A stretch of 64,000 nucleotides of DNA from Ischnura elegans (Eukaryota; Arthropoda; Insecta; Odonata; Coenagrionidae). The notes beneath the pieces were generated by a model that saw nothing but the letters and a program-made list of their open reading frames with translations, made no database searches and was not told where the DNA came from. Position numbers and translations under genes: made by a program. Below are positions 23,157 through 35,605 of the stretch, in pieces (position 1 is the first letter of the stretch; every line of letters begins with the position of its first letter). Location of the stretch: contig NC_060247.1 in the NCBI RefSeq assembly GCF_921293095.1, positions 113,541,111-113,605,110 of the forward strand, in the 5' to 3' direction.

Positions 23157-23383
23157 GGCCTGTTTACACGATACATTAACACGTGCGAGTTAATGTCTGT
23201 TTCCAAGAATGATTTTTGTGGATCGGAACGGAACACGTATGTATGCATGAACCAAATTAGAACAGGTTCAATTTTCTGTGCATGCATTCGCATAAGTTGG
23301 TTGGTTACACGATGCGTTTTGGCGTTTATTCTCGCGTTCATACATTTAGACCCGTACGTGTTAATGTGCCGTGTAAACAGGCC
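23157..23383. mobile_element. Harbinger-like MITE, complete copy (227 bp)
   Basis: The ends GGCCTGTTTACACGATACAT and the reverse complement of the right end, GGCCTGTTTACACGGCACAT, match at 25 of 27 terminal bases. The element splits a LINE open frame. The flanks (TAAT and TTAA) are compatible with a 3-bp TAA-type target duplication, not perfect. The GGCC..GTTTAC end and 3-bp target suggest PIF/Harbinger; the superfamily is inference. A second copy is at 47660-48153. Confidence 0.75.
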
Positions 23384-23975
23384 TTAAGTAATATTTTTGT
23401 AAGAGCCCTGAAGAAGCTGGGATTCGTCAAGCGTTTAGTGGGTGGATTTTCGGATGAGAAAGCATAAGAGAGGTGCTATTTCGCGCTCGCCAGGCCAAAC
23501 CTTGAATATGCAGCGAGCGTATGGGATCCGGTGCAGAAAGATTTGATTCGTGAAATTAATAAAATACAAAGGAAAGGTGCACGATTCGTAATAAAACCGC
23601 TTCGGGCGTACAGAAAGTGTTACACAGATGTTAAACGAATTAGGTTGGGAACCGCTGTAGATTCGGAGGCTGCGCGTTAGACTTGGAATGCTTGAGCAAT
23701 TGACAATGGAAATCTTTCGAAGCGAAAACGGAGAACATCATATCAGGGCCACGCCACATTTTCAGGTCTTACAGAAGCGATAAATTGAGAGAGATATTTT
23801 GCCAAACGGATAGGTTTGGGAATAGTTTTTCCCCCGTCGACAATAAAGGACTTTACTAAATGATGAGCGTAATTTTGTTAGAGCATATCCTTTTTATTTG
23901 TCAACGGCAGGTGACCTATCACTCCCTGCCACACGCCTATTGAGGCGGCTTGCTGGTTAGTCTGTAGATGTAGAT

Positions 23976-25790
23976 TTAGGTGATGAAAACAATTTTTAAA
24001 TAATTTAAATTGTTGTGGATTAGTTCTGTAAAAGGTTAACGCATCGTCTAAATAACGCCCAGATGACGAGTAACGATTAATTAATGATAAATTTCGTTAG
24101 TGTATAAATTTTTACAAATGCGCTCATAAATATATTGTGTGCTTTCCAGTTAATACTTTTCTTTACGCTGACAAGGACGCATGTAATCTTCCTTTTTCAT
24201 TCCGTTAGAATTTTTCACCTGCCCTCTTGTCGAGAGTCAGAAATATTGAAACTTTAACTTTGCGGGTCCGAAGTAGATGATATTAGTTCTAAAGAATTTC
24301 ACGATACAGAGGATAATAATGGTTACCGAAGAGAAGAAATTTGAGTAAAAGAACGTCATATGTTATGCACTGAGAGCAGTAATAGGAAACTACATAGTAG
24401 TAGTGATGCTGTGTGATTAAAATTAGCTTTTCAATCATTATTTGTCCGTAGAAAACTGTAATATCAGTTAGTGCTGGTTTTTATGGAAAAAATGAAAAGG
24501 GGCTCCTTAGTTTAAAGCTGATACAATAATATAAATCTCTATCATTCGAATAATTTCATTGGGATTCGGGAAGTACTAACCATTGCCCAGGAAAATTACT
24601 GGAATATTTGTTGGAAAATTGCCATATGACAAAATTGATTCGAGTTGATTGTATGCCGCCAATGAATAAATTCAGATTAATTTTATAGTGTCCTTGAGCG
24701 ATAAATCATGCGAAGAAAGGAAGTTAGGACCCAAGGAACGCAGTAAATTACATTTTCAACGATAGTTTCATTTGAAATCACGGACCAAACTCCTATTACA
24801 TTAATATCATGTTTCGTAAACATTTATGGAAGGTAGCTTACATGCTTGTGATAAGCCAACCCTGCCAAACACTTTTTCAGTTAGCTGTCTGGATAAGTGT
24901 TTCTTTTTTTATAAGTATACCGGGACTAGCCACGACAGTAAATTTTCGAGGGTCACCCACAATGCACAAATTGTACTAAAATCCACTGAGGAAAATAAAT
25001 CATTCGGGGGGATCCGGATTCATATCCTGGCGAATGATTTTTTTCATCGTGGATTTTTCGCACAATGCTGGCTGGATATTATGCTGAGTTAGCATTTGAC
25101 ATCGGGATACACGTCTCACTCTCGTTGGCGCTAATTTAACTAAACCTTCAAAGGGCATCGGAAAAAATGTCACATGAAGCATAAATAAGCAAAGAAGCTG
25201 GTTAAGTGTAGAAATAGTCTCTCGCGTACAGAAAGCTAGTACGTGATTCGATTCAGTGAATGAGGCTAATCATTTATGACATGAGTTATTGGATAAGACC
25301 GTGCTTTCATTATTTTTTAATCATATCCTTCACCACTGAAGTTGAAACGTTTGAAAAATTATAATATATTTATTCAATATTTAGCATTTCATACTTTTAA
25401 TTTCATAATTTTTTCGCAGATGGAGTTTTCACGATTATCTTTTACGTGTCCGTACTCGATACTAAAGCCTTTATACAGGTGAAAAATAAGAGAACCGAGT
25501 ATTATTATCATATTATTCTCAAAGTTCCTCTCAATATCAATTGATAGACCCTCCACTTTCCCCTTGACTTTTAGGCACAACAGAGCCATATTTTCGGACG
25601 TTAATGTCAAATAATGCTACGTTGGTTTACTATTCCATCTTCATTATTTCCTGAAAGGATTTTATTTTCTTATTTTTTTCAACATCCAAGCAAAATATAC
25701 CACTTTCGTCTGTCAACTATATATTTACTTTGTATCATACAAGCCAATTCTTACGAATAATACATCTTTGGGGGTATCCATTAACCCTTT
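23976..25790. other. AT-rich intergenic/intronic DNA, nothing recognised
   Basis: Both strands contain only short open frames without recognisable similarity or splice-supported structure. No repeat shared with the rest of the window was seen by eye. Confidence 0.4.
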
Positions 25791-25794
25791 CGAC

Positions 25795-26606
25795 ACAGTG
25801 GTGTTGTTTCCTTAGCATGACTGACCCCCAAGGGTCTCTTCCGTCCCCTCTGTACGGACCATTTTCGCAGGAAATTTGTTAAGAAGGGTCTCACGGATAA
25901 TCACACTCTCTCAGCGCCAACCTTATTCGACTTTTCCTGGCGGGGACTCCGCATTATCTCGGACTCAAAGTATAGTTGGTCATCCTCCTTTCCGGGTTGA
26001 TAGCCCTTGCAGCGGAATTGGTTCCGGGTCAGCTCATGGTTAGTTTTTGTGAATTAGCCACATGGATAATTGTTGTTTACCCGTATGTTGCAGATTTCGA
26101 ATTCAATTCCTCGGTTTTTTTCTGTGCATTGTCAACTTTTGAACGGAGCTATACCGTCCTAATTAACGAATTTAATGCATCAACAATTTCTATGTTGATT
26201 TTTATATCGAAATCGAGATATAAGTTAATATTTATGGTAAAATTTCATTTAAAATTTTTAAACGCTCCTTAAAAGGCAAATAATTCACTTATTATTTTAT
26301 ATTTTTTTGAGAAAGGAACAAATGCTTATTTCAAAAACTGACTGAATGATCACTATACCTTACCACAAAAAGGGGTAGTAAAAGACGAGGTGTCCGGGTA
26401 CCTGCTCCCGGATTTCGAGGGTACGGCCTATGTCTCCGCTTTGTTGGGTCCCGATAGGACTTCGCGTAGCTGCGACCGGCATAAAAGGGCAACGAAACGG
26501 ATATTCGTTCGCCTGCGTAGGAAAATATGAGACGAAAATTTGCTGCTTTTGTCTTCCGTGTCATAAACCGTCCGAGCGAATATTTACATTGTTAGTAGCG
26601 AAAGGG
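25795..26606. mobile_element. piggyBac-type nonautonomous element, copy 2
   Basis: Starts CCCTTTCGACACAGTGG after TTAA (25791-25794) and ends GTAGCGAAAGGG before TTAG (26607-26610), so CCCTTTCG is inverted at both ends. It is homologous along its length to 6596-7445, with the shared block GTCCGGGTACCTGCTCCCGG at about 26391. Length 812 bases, no transposase. Confidence 0.72.
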
Positions 26607-26610
26607 TTAG

Positions 26611-28220
26611 TTAGATGGTTAGGGTGTTTAGGAGGGGCGAGGGGGTCAAGCCGATTCTCACCCTATCTCACGTGGGGGACCAGGAGGTCTTTGCAAGTGT
26701 CACGTAATTTTTTTCATAAAAAATGATAAAACATTGTTTTTTAATAAATCTAACGAATGAAGGTTAGATTAACGTGTTTACACTGAAAATACGCATACAA
26801 TTCTGTCGCGATAATAACGCATGGTTATGAGCCATGGTTTTTAGGTATTGATTTTTCATTTTACCACTAAGATAATCCGTGAAGTATAGAAATAAGGTTC
26901 ACTTGACTGCCCGTAGCTTCCGTACTCATTTATCAAAAATAAACGAATCCAAAATAAACTAGATAGTTAAATCTTGAGATCGGTGGAACAAAGCAACTTT
27001 GAATTCAGATTTGTACATATCCAATATAGATAAAGAATCTTGCTCAACTTGTAATATACTAACATCGTGCGGTCAATAACTTCAATTTTTTGAGTTATAT
27101 ATTTAACTTTTGCTGTCTGCCTATTTTTAAAAACAAAATGGTTAATACAATGTAATATTTCCCAAAATGTTTGTTTGCTATGTATTTCTTGGTACTGCTC
27201 ATTCTACGAATTCTCTAGTGCTGCTATTAGAATAATTAAATTTATATATTTCTAAGTCGTTTTACATATTTATACAAATCTTTCACTGCTAAAATCAAGT
27301 GCATAAAAGAATTCCACATTAAAGTACAATAATTTAATATGTTTGCGAGAGATTTTAATATACTTACCCTATTCAATACCACTGTATCAAGCTCCCTAAA
27401 AAATAGCCTGTTGTTTAAAAGTCATAGAACAAATATGTGAATTTCTAGAGAATTTTTTAGGTGTCCTTCTTTTTAAATAAACAGCCTTTATTTTAGCCTC
27501 CATTTCCACGATGTTTAAAGACAGACGGGTATAATAGTTTGAGTCGTTCCACCTCAATTCCAAAAAAAGCTTGTCCCGTAGGGTCTCAGATTTTGATGAA
27601 TTCATAGTTGATATTTTATAGCTGACGCTGTAGGTCATACTACTATGATATAGATTACCAGTCTACGAGTACATGCCCATAGAATGCTATTAAAAGTAAT
27701 CGGAAAGCCGCACGGGAGAAAAAGTAAACGTTTAAATATTTTAAAAAATATCATTCAGGAGGTGATTTAAATTTAATTTTTGTAATTCTAAGGTACTGAA
27801 TGAGCCTACATTCTAAATAATAAATGCTTGGGCCAATTCTGAGATGGGTTTTTTGAGAAAAGTTAATTAACAATGTTTTAAACATTTAAATATAACAATA
27901 ATAGGGAAGTGCACTTTATAAATATTTTACTCAGAGTGTCTTCCGAAAGGACTTAGCTGTAAAAAAAGCAATAAACAATGACTATACGACAATTTGATAG
28001 TTAAATTGTGGGATTGATATGATTTAAGGCATTAAAAAAATCGATAACGTATCAAAACCATATTTAAAAAAAGATCTCAGGGTATTTAGTTTGAGGTTGA
28101 TGTAGATCCATACATATATCAAAATATGAGACTCTAAGGGACAAACGCTTGTTGAATTTAGGTGGAGTGACCCGTATTTAATAATCTAACCCCCGAATTT
28201 AATTTAATTTTTTGGTCTCT
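26611..28220. other. AT-rich region, nothing recognised
   Basis: Only short open frames, none with recognisable products. No tandem or inverted repeats of note were seen. Confidence 0.4.
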
Positions 28221-28231
28221 CCTTAGGTGCA

Positions 28232-28350
28232 AGCTATCCCCGGACGTGATGGGAAGAATGAAGGGTGGAGCAGGAAGAATGAAGAAAAGAAGACGATGGC
28301 CTCTCGGGATCCAATGCTAATTCCTTTTATGTTATTCGGAGGGATTTGAC
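28232..28350 (+). other. exon-like unit 0 of GAAGA-rich series
   Basis: After the acceptor-like CTCTCCTTAG (ending 28226 or so) comes GTGCAAGCTATCCCCGGACG, then a purine-rich GAAGAATGAAG stretch. The frame V-Q-A-I-P-G-R-D-G-K-N-E stays open for 37 codons to TGA at about 28348. The first nine codons match the pattern of units at 29252, 29642, 30003 and 30366. Whether it is transcribed or translated is unknown. Confidence 0.35.
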
Positions 28351-29251
28351 TCGAATTTTAATCCAATTTTTGATTTTTCAATTTCAGAATGAATATTGAA
28401 GAATTAGAACACCGTTCATCGACTTACGTTGAAGGCTGGGAAGAGTGCAGCTTTCCTCGGACGCTGGTCATTGCCGTATCAGCTTTTCATCAGGTTACCT
28501 TGAACATGAAATGGTAAATTAGGGCCGACCTGAACCACACACCTGGAGTTATGAGAGACTCCTGGTGGAAAGTGAATTCACATTATTATCAAAGCACGAC
28601 CTCTAGGTAACAACAGTACACGAAAGGTAACGGCTCGAAGGAGCAAGTTCAAAAAAGTTTTGAAACACCGCTGAAACTAAGGTACCAGAAAGAGCACTTT
28701 AAAATTATTTACTACGAATGAGACCGGTCCTGGTAGACAAAGAATGCATTCTTAGGCAGGAAATAAATGTGGGTATTTTTGTGTGGGTAGTTTTTTAAGG
28801 TATTTGGGTGGGTTTTGTACTAACACCATTTATTGTAGGAGTGAAGAATGAAGAAACAAGACGTAGCTGAGGCCCCGAAGATTGAAGACATCGCTGGGGG
28901 CCTCGAAGAATGAAGAGTGAAGATAATGTATGTGTGTTTGGGGAATGAGTGGACATTGAAAATCCCTCGCCTGAACTGAGTGTTTTTTGAACTTAATTGT
29001 AACATGTCTGTAACCCTTTCCCTTCCAGCCATGAAGACTGAAGACGTCAAATTGAGCTCGAATAACGGCAAGAATCCGATTGCGTGTGTTTTTTAATCTA
29101 TCGTGTGATTTCGTGTGATATGTTTCTGCGTGTGATTATTTATATTTTCGTGTGCTGCGAGTATTTTTCCGTTGCGTTGCGTTAGGGCTTGCATGTCAGT
29201 GTTACTTATTTATTTATTTGTTTGTGCATGCACTAATCTTACCTCTTCACA

Positions 29252-30490
29252 GATTCAAGCCATCGCTGGACTTCAAGGTAGGAAGAGTGAAGACTGCACG
29301 AAGAAGAGAAGATTGAAGACGCAATTATTCACAGAAGAAAGAAGAGGAGCATCGTAAGAAGACGTGTGCGGTATTTGCGGCTTAGTTTTGGGCCCTTCTG
29401 GCCAATGAATAAAAATTTGCGTAAGGCTAGGTGTTTTTTTCCGTGCGTTAGTTTTAGTTTTTTTGTGCCGTGGTTTTGCATTATGGATTCCATTGCGTCA
29501 TGCAGGAATGTGGCTGTGGCTAGGTAGGAAATTTATTTCCTATCGATGCCATTGTCACGTTCTTGTGTGCTGCTTTGGAGTGGTGCAAATCCTCGGAAGG
29601 GTTATTTATTTGTGTATGCACTAACCCGCTCTCTCCCTAGGTCCGCAAGCCATCGCTGGATGTGAAAGGGAGAATGAAGATTCATCGGAAGAAGAGAAGA
29701 CAGAAGAGGATGGTATCGCGGGACCAGAAGAAGACGACATCTTAGCTTTGGGCCCTTCTGGCTAGTGAACATAAATTTGCGTAAGGCTAGGCGTTTTTTT
29801 GCGCGCGTTAGTTGTAGTTTTTTTGTGCCGTGGTTTTGCATTATGGATTCCATCGCATCATGCGGGAATGTGGCTGTGGCTAGGTAGGAAATTTATGATT
29901 TCCTATCGATGCCATTGTCACGTTCTTGTGTGCTGCCTTGGAGTGGTGCAAATCCTCGGAAGGGTTATTTATTTGTGTATGCACTAATCCGCTCTCTCCC
30001 TAGGTCCGCAAGCCATCGCTGTATGTGAAAGGAAGAATGAAGATTCATCGGAAGAAGAGAAGACAGAAGAGGATGGCATCGCTGGACCAGAAGAAGACGC
30101 CATCTTTGCTTTGGGCCCTTCTGGCCAGTGAACATAAATTTGCGTAAGGCTAGGCGTTTTTTTGCGCGCGTTAGTTGTAGTTTTTTGTGCCGTGGTTTTG
30201 CATTACGGATTCCATCGCGTCATGCAGGAATGTGGCTTTGGCTAGGCAGGAAATGTGTGGTTTCCTATCGATGCCATTGTCACGTTCTTGTGTGCTGCTT
30301 TGGAGTGGTGCAAATCCACGGAAGGGTTATTTATTTGTGTATGCACTAACCCGCTCTCTCCTTAGGCGCGATTCATCGCTGGACATGATGATAAGGAGAA
30401 AGAAGACACTTGGAAGAAGATTGGATGGTGCACATTACCGAGCCGGCTTCTTGCGGCTCTACATGAGTTGCAGCAGACAAGGAGCGGTAT
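29252..30490 (+). repeat. tandem exon-like units, period about 360 bp
   Basis: Units share a pyrimidine tract and AG (CTCTCTCCCTAG), a core CAAGCCATCGCTGGA, a GAAGAAGAGAAGA stretch, GGGCCCTTCTGGCCAGTGA and a spacer with TTTGCGTAAGG. The GGCCCTTCTG anchor is at 29391, 29751 and 30114, so periods are 360 and 363. Units 2 and 3 (exons from about 29642 and 30003) are nearly identical even in the spacer, so they duplicated recently. In one frame they encode an acidic peptide beginning PQAIA, with SSEEEKTEEDGIAGPEED and ending ALGPSG then stop. The last unit at 30366 has a different 3' part, open for 39 codons to a donor-like AGCG|GTATGA at 30487. No known protein matches. Confidence 0.6.
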
Positions 30491-31347
30491 GATCTCATAA
30501 TATTCATTCAAATTTGGTTCATTTTTCCAATACAAATTTTTAAATTAAGGAGTTGCTTGAGAATGTTCAATTTTGCATTCCTTAACGGAACTCAATTGTG
30601 CTCATGCTTATACTAAACTTCTAATTTTCCCATAATGCAATCAAAATAAAGAAATAAACTTAATATCCTCCTCCATTTAGCCATTGACTACTTAGTTTGA
30701 AAATTGTACTTGGTACTTAGTAACTGGAAGTGATATTTCGTTGACCTATTATCTTCGAATTGAATTGAAAACTAATTAAATATATTGCAATGGACAAAAT
30801 ATTTTTTGTGCCAACATTTTTCTGGATGACTCATAATCACATATTAACGTATTTTCTTTACAAGTTATCAAGTCAAAATATTACCTCCCTTAACAATTTT
30901 CGCAAAATATTTTCGCATTATAAAGCAGTGCGAATAACTTTTATTCGTAATTAGTTTCTAATTATTTGTTTATTCATTACAAATTTTATTTAGATTTTTC
31001 ATTCTGAATCAGAATTATTTAACTATTTTTATCCTGTGAAAGGTTACCCACTTCAAAATCAATCCTTTATTGTTCCTATTCAAACAAAAATATAGTTCCA
31101 TTTAATTGGAATTAATTTTTTATTTTAATAAGTATTATTAGTTAAATGAATATTATTTTAATTTCCCCTGCAACACGGGAAATGTTATTTTTCACTCGAA
31201 GTTTTTTTAATCCAATTAAAAGGTGAGCCTATCCACTTTCTAACGTCTATGCGTCATAAGAAAATTTCTTGATCGATTCGGCTATGAAGCCGGTTTTCTA
31301 GGACATTGATTTGTCTCTTCATGAGTGTTCGTTTTTTTCCATTGCAG

Positions 31348-31446
31348 AGTTCGTTGGAACGTCTTGTGTGAGTTGACTACTCGAGGCCTCGATGAAAGCA
31401 CGTGCAAAAAGATCGAAAGAATGCAGCTCCTTGACGCAGGCAGATG
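31348..31446 (+). other. predicted short exon of unknown transcript
   Basis: It has a strong acceptor (TTTTTTTCCATTGCAG, ending 31347) and a good donor (CAGATG|GTAAGA at 31447). One frame is open throughout: VRWNVLCELTTRGLDESTCK, KIERMQLLDAGR. It leaves two bases, and the next predicted exon continues that frame. Another phase meets a stop after about eight codons. No family recognised. Confidence 0.35.
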
Positions 31447-31879
31447 GTAAGATTTCATTCATTCATCTTCCAAGTTTTGAGTTCAGTTCAGAACCATTAT
31501 TTAGTGATCACATAGGTACACTATAATTTTTATATCCAGGAGCCTCGATGATAAAAGTAATGATTGTGTGATAAAATAAATAAATATTTTCACTTTTGCA
31601 ACGCGAAAATATTTAATTAAACCGCACCAAAAATTAAGATCTCACGCTTTTTTTGCAACACTCACAATAGTTAAATCCCGCGCTGAATATCAAGGCATTC
31701 ATTGGTTGATGACGACGATGGCGTTTGCTTTCATATATTTCGGTTTGTTACTTCATTTCCATTAAATTTAATAATTCGAATGAATGACAGTTATGGGGAT
31801 TTTCGTGAATCTATCATAAGTATTTACTTTTCTCTTTAATTTTCTCATTGTAATGTGGAGGTCGAGGTTTCCATATTAG

Positions 31880-31966
31880 CCTTGCTTTTGATAACCCAGC
31901 AACTGTCATGCGTGCTCAAGTACTTACTTCCTTGGAGACCCTACCTGAGGGAAACATGAGATTCCG
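31880..31966 (+). other. predicted short exon of unknown transcript
   Basis: The acceptor TTTCCATATTAG is weak; the donor TTCCG|GTAATA at 31967 is fair. Joined in phase to 31348-31446, it reads LAFDNPATVMRAQVLTSLET and LPEGNMRF without a stop. Confidence 0.3.
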
Positions 31967-32811
31967 GTAATACTTTCTACCTTTCTGAATTTTTCCGTGA
32001 ATTTAATGAGTATAAGTGACATACTTCAAAAAAAGTCGCAACAATAATGTCACAATGATTGGTACTCTTTTGTGTTTAATTTTGGGTACTTAATTTCTGG
32101 TGACGCGTTTTTCCTTGCCATTAAATATTTATTAATCCAATGGTGTCGGAAAAATCAGTATATATTTTTTTTCTGAAGTGATACTTTGACCTCTGGCTCT
32201 TTGCATGATCTTGAGAATTGCCTTATATTATTTCTTTCGTATCAGAAGACTTAATTATAAAATTATATCCTACAAGAAATTATTAAAATACATCCTCCTG
32301 GATAGGTGTGGTGTCCTTAATATGGATGCCATATTTGTAACTTCTGGTTCGTCTTTTTAAATAATTTCAACGTATTGATTTTTATAATTTCATTGTTGTT
32401 TTCCAATTCACATAATAGTACATATATTAAATACAGAATGGTATATATTTGCTATCTATGTTTAGTAATGCCCATGAAGTCCAAGTAAGTCGTAAAAAAA
32501 GGTATACATATATATATATAACAGACTCAGCTCACCGTAATGATTTCCGGGAAAATTTTTAATACTGCCCGATCATATCTTTAAAATGTTTAAAGAATAA
32601 TGAAAACACATTGAAATATCGCCGATGAGATAAGCGTCAAATAATTTGGAATTACCTGCTCTTGCATTTTTTTAATTTTAAAAATTTCTTGACCATTACA
32701 AAGTTAATATTATCTCAACGTCTTCCTCGAAATGATATTTCTGAGCTGAAAGTTAACTTTTTAGGTCTCCCCTTCATTGGATTTTGAGAATTTTTTGTTA
32801 TATTACCACAG

Positions 32812-33150
32812 GTCATGCTTGTGGACAACGACAGCGATTGCTTTTGGAGACAACTGTGGAGGTCCATGAAATGGACAACTGAAGGTTACTGCGCCGACAA
32901 CTAGAGACTTGAGGATTTATCGTGAGGAAAGGAAGAATGAAGATAGGAAGAAAGAAGACACCACGCCTGAAGATAGTTGTTTTTTTTTTGCATTTTTTGT
33001 TGCAATTATTGTACAGGGTGTTTGTATATTTTTTATTTATGCATGTATTATTTCCAGCTATAGTTAGGATTTGCGGCAGGAGAGTAGGGATTTTATATTG
33101 CGTCCTACCGTCGAGTAGAAATAACTCAGATTAGGCAGGTCTTCGTATAT
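32812..33150 (+). other. predicted terminal exon of unknown transcript
   Basis: After the acceptor TTATATTACCACAG, the frame carried over from 31880-31966 reads SCLWTTTAIAFGDNCGGP and stops at TGA 32867-32869. The following sequence contains GGAAGAATGAAGATAGGAAG, the same purine-rich motif as the 28-30 kb units. An AATAAA polyadenylation signal occurs at about 34112. The end is undetermined. Confidence 0.3.
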
Positions 33151-34690
33151 CGTGGCCACGATTCCGTATTTAGGCGTTTAATTAATTCAGGCGTATAAAG
33201 AAGTATTTAGGTAGGCAGGGCTGTATGAATGGATGAATGTGATTTTATGAATGAGTGAATGGAATGTGATTTTATGAATGAGAGGGTGTAATGTGATTTG
33301 ATGAATGAGTGAATGGAATGTGGTTTATGAATGAATGAATGATATTAGTAGTAGTAGTGCTTGATTTTTATGAATTGCTAACTCTTTTTTGTGTAGTTTT
33401 TTATTCTTATTAATTTTGGTCGTAGTGTAGTGCATGCCCCCCTCAAATCCAAACTGTTCCCTCATCGTGGGGAGGGGGTGTAACAGGGATAAGTCATTAA
33501 TTTACGCCAAATGCTCACAATATTGCACCCTTATTGGGAATGTGATGGAATATTTTTTCTTTCAAAGTTTATGGTTTTTCCGCATGAGTTGCAAATTGTA
33601 AATGTTATTTGATAACATGCGAATATGACTTATCCCTGGCTAAAACAGTTGGTGCATTTGTGATTTGTATTTGAATATGTGAAATCATTGAATATAATAT
33701 ATTATATGTTGCTGTGTTCTTTATTCCAGTGCTAAGTACTATTTGCATTACTGTTTTTGTGGTTTTTCGATAATATTGTACAGAGCCTTCTTTTATTTTT
33801 GTAACTATTGCTTGTATTTTTGCCAGCTATAGTTTAGACTTAGGGCAGGAGAGTAGGGATTTAATATTGCATCTGACAGTTGTTAAGAAATGACTCAGAA
33901 TAGGCAGGTCTTCGTATTTGCGACCATGAAAATATATGACCAGAATAAATTGTACCCATTGCTAAGGTCTATTTGTATTATTGTTGTTGATATTTTTTCT
34001 CGATTTTTAATGATATTATTTTAATAGCAGTTGAAATTATTAATTTAATAATTTTAAATGCTATTAAATGGTGTGCATGTAATTTCTCCCTACTACTTTG
34101 TACTGGTAAAGACAATAAAACTATTTTCTATGTACCTTTGACTATGTTACAAAGAAGATGTTGTTAAAATAAAATATTTTAGTATCTTTGTGATTGGTGA
34201 CATAAAATAAAACATTTTACATGTAATTTTTGTGAAAATTAAAGTGCTGGTACAAATCCAGTAAAATGGAATATCGTTAAGGTATTGACAAAATTTTACA
34301 TTCGTCAGTTGACAATTAACCTAAATAAAGTGAACATTTTCAGAAAGCATCCATCAAGGTGCAATTACATTGGGCATATATTGGGTATATAACTATATTT
34401 TAATTCATTCAATTGTATGCAAATAGGCGATTTGTAAGCATTGTTAATCCATTTTTGGAATGATAATAGGACATTGTTACACAAAAAATATTAAGAACAT
34501 GTATTTTTTCGGCTACAGTTTAGATTTGGATCAGGAGAATAAGGGTTATATATGAATTATATAATGCTGTCGATTATAAATAACTCAGACTAGGTAGGCC
34601 TTTGGTCATCGTGACAATGAGTCCATATTATGGCGTGAGATTAATTCAGGCGTGCATGTTGAGGTATTTAGTTAGGTAGGGCTTTAACAA
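33050..34690 (+). repeat. three diverged copies of a dispersed repeat
   Basis: The pattern 'cagctatagttaggattt..gcaggagagtagggattttatattgc...aactcagattaggcaggtcttcgtat' at about 33055 recurs at about 33825 and about 34512. The following 'attaattcaggcgt..gtatttaggtaggcaggg..gatgaatg' block at 33178 recurs at 34640. They look like old tandem copies of about 700 bp. Confidence 0.5.
33226..33342. repeat. short tandem repeat of GAATGAGTGAATGGAATGTG type
   Basis: The block 'gaatgtgattttatgaatgagtgaatgg' is repeated about three times with small changes, unit roughly 33-35 bases, ending in a GAAT microsatellite. Confidence 0.7.
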
Positions 34691-35605
34691 TGGATGAATG
34701 TAATTTTGTGAATAAGTGTAATGCTTGATCAGTATGAATTGATTTTAATAATGTATGTTTTAATTTTTTATAACCATAGGGGTGTTTTGGGGGCATAAAC
34801 ATCCCCAATATTTCTCCCCTGGAGGTGACTACCTGCAACGCATCTACTGAGAAGACCACAAGCCCTCCAGCACTCCAATTTTCAAATTATGTTGTTACAT
34901 TTCATTATGTAATCCAGTAATCAATTAATTGTTATAATGCTGAAAGATTATTTCATCGCGAAGTAGCTGAAAAGTTTGTAACGAGTGTATCGTTGTCTGA
35001 TACCTCCAAAGCGACGACAAAAGAGTATCAGTGCAGGCAAGCCACATAACACCCAAACTCTTCATACCTTTCCGGCAATGTGGCTGGCTGAGAACTCAGC
35101 AGCGATATGCTAGATCAGTTCAATCATGAAAATTAGAGCCTAATTTGCATAGCTAATTTGCATTGTGTTTTTTGAAATATATAACAGTGTTAGACAGTAA
35201 GATGGAGGGGAAGGGGCTTTGGGATATCGGCCTCAGATATTTATACATATAAGATGGAAATATTCCAGGTTGGGCACACAGTACAACACAATTTAATAAA
35301 AATCTTTCCTAAATCTGAAGAATAATAATAATAATAATATCGTTTATTTTCGTAGGCACTGGGGCCCATGAGAAAATATAAGTACAGCTTTCTACATTTC
35401 ACATTGAGATAGATAAATAAAAGAAAAAAGTAAATAAATATATATACATATACAGACAAAGACAAGAAGGTGGTAGGTGCCCCTGAAAATTTATTTATTT
35501 TCATCTTTAAGTGTGTATTTTACTGTGTGCGCCCAACCTGGGACATTTTTGTGTTATACACCTCATAGAAGAATTTCCTGAAGTATTTATACATATAATG
35601 GTAAG

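Larger units (their letters stand above)
22452..23975 (+). pseudogene. degenerate CR1/Jockey-like LINE with MITE insertion
   Basis: Starts with RT palm sequence CGLDETVVNWIRDFLSNRK, then GAPQGS, then RVFANDAVIYRE where the catalytic FADD motif has become FAND. Next comes an internal duplication of the segment containing SQEWGLELNL (22757 and 22979). After YLGVTITSTLSWGTHI a MITE (23157-23383) interrupts, and the frame resumes with ALKKLGFVKRLVGGFSDEKA, homologous to 18454-18960. Stops and frameshifts are frequent. It ends with a GTAGATGTAGAT tail near 23965. Confidence 0.78.

Noticed and set aside
23139..23387. Plus-strand frame of 82 codons with Cys and Asn repeats
   Set aside because: It lies across the MITE 23157-23383; the similar frame at 47604-47795 on the other strand is the second MITE copy. 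Not a conserved protein.
32495..32522. Possible CRISPR or regulatory array
   Set aside because: It is a simple TA microsatellite; no repeat-spacer arrangement occurs anywhere in the window, and the DNA is eukaryotic.
33475..33510. 'taacagggataa' resembling a homing endonuclease site
   Set aside because: Only a partial chance match; no intron or endonuclease nearby.
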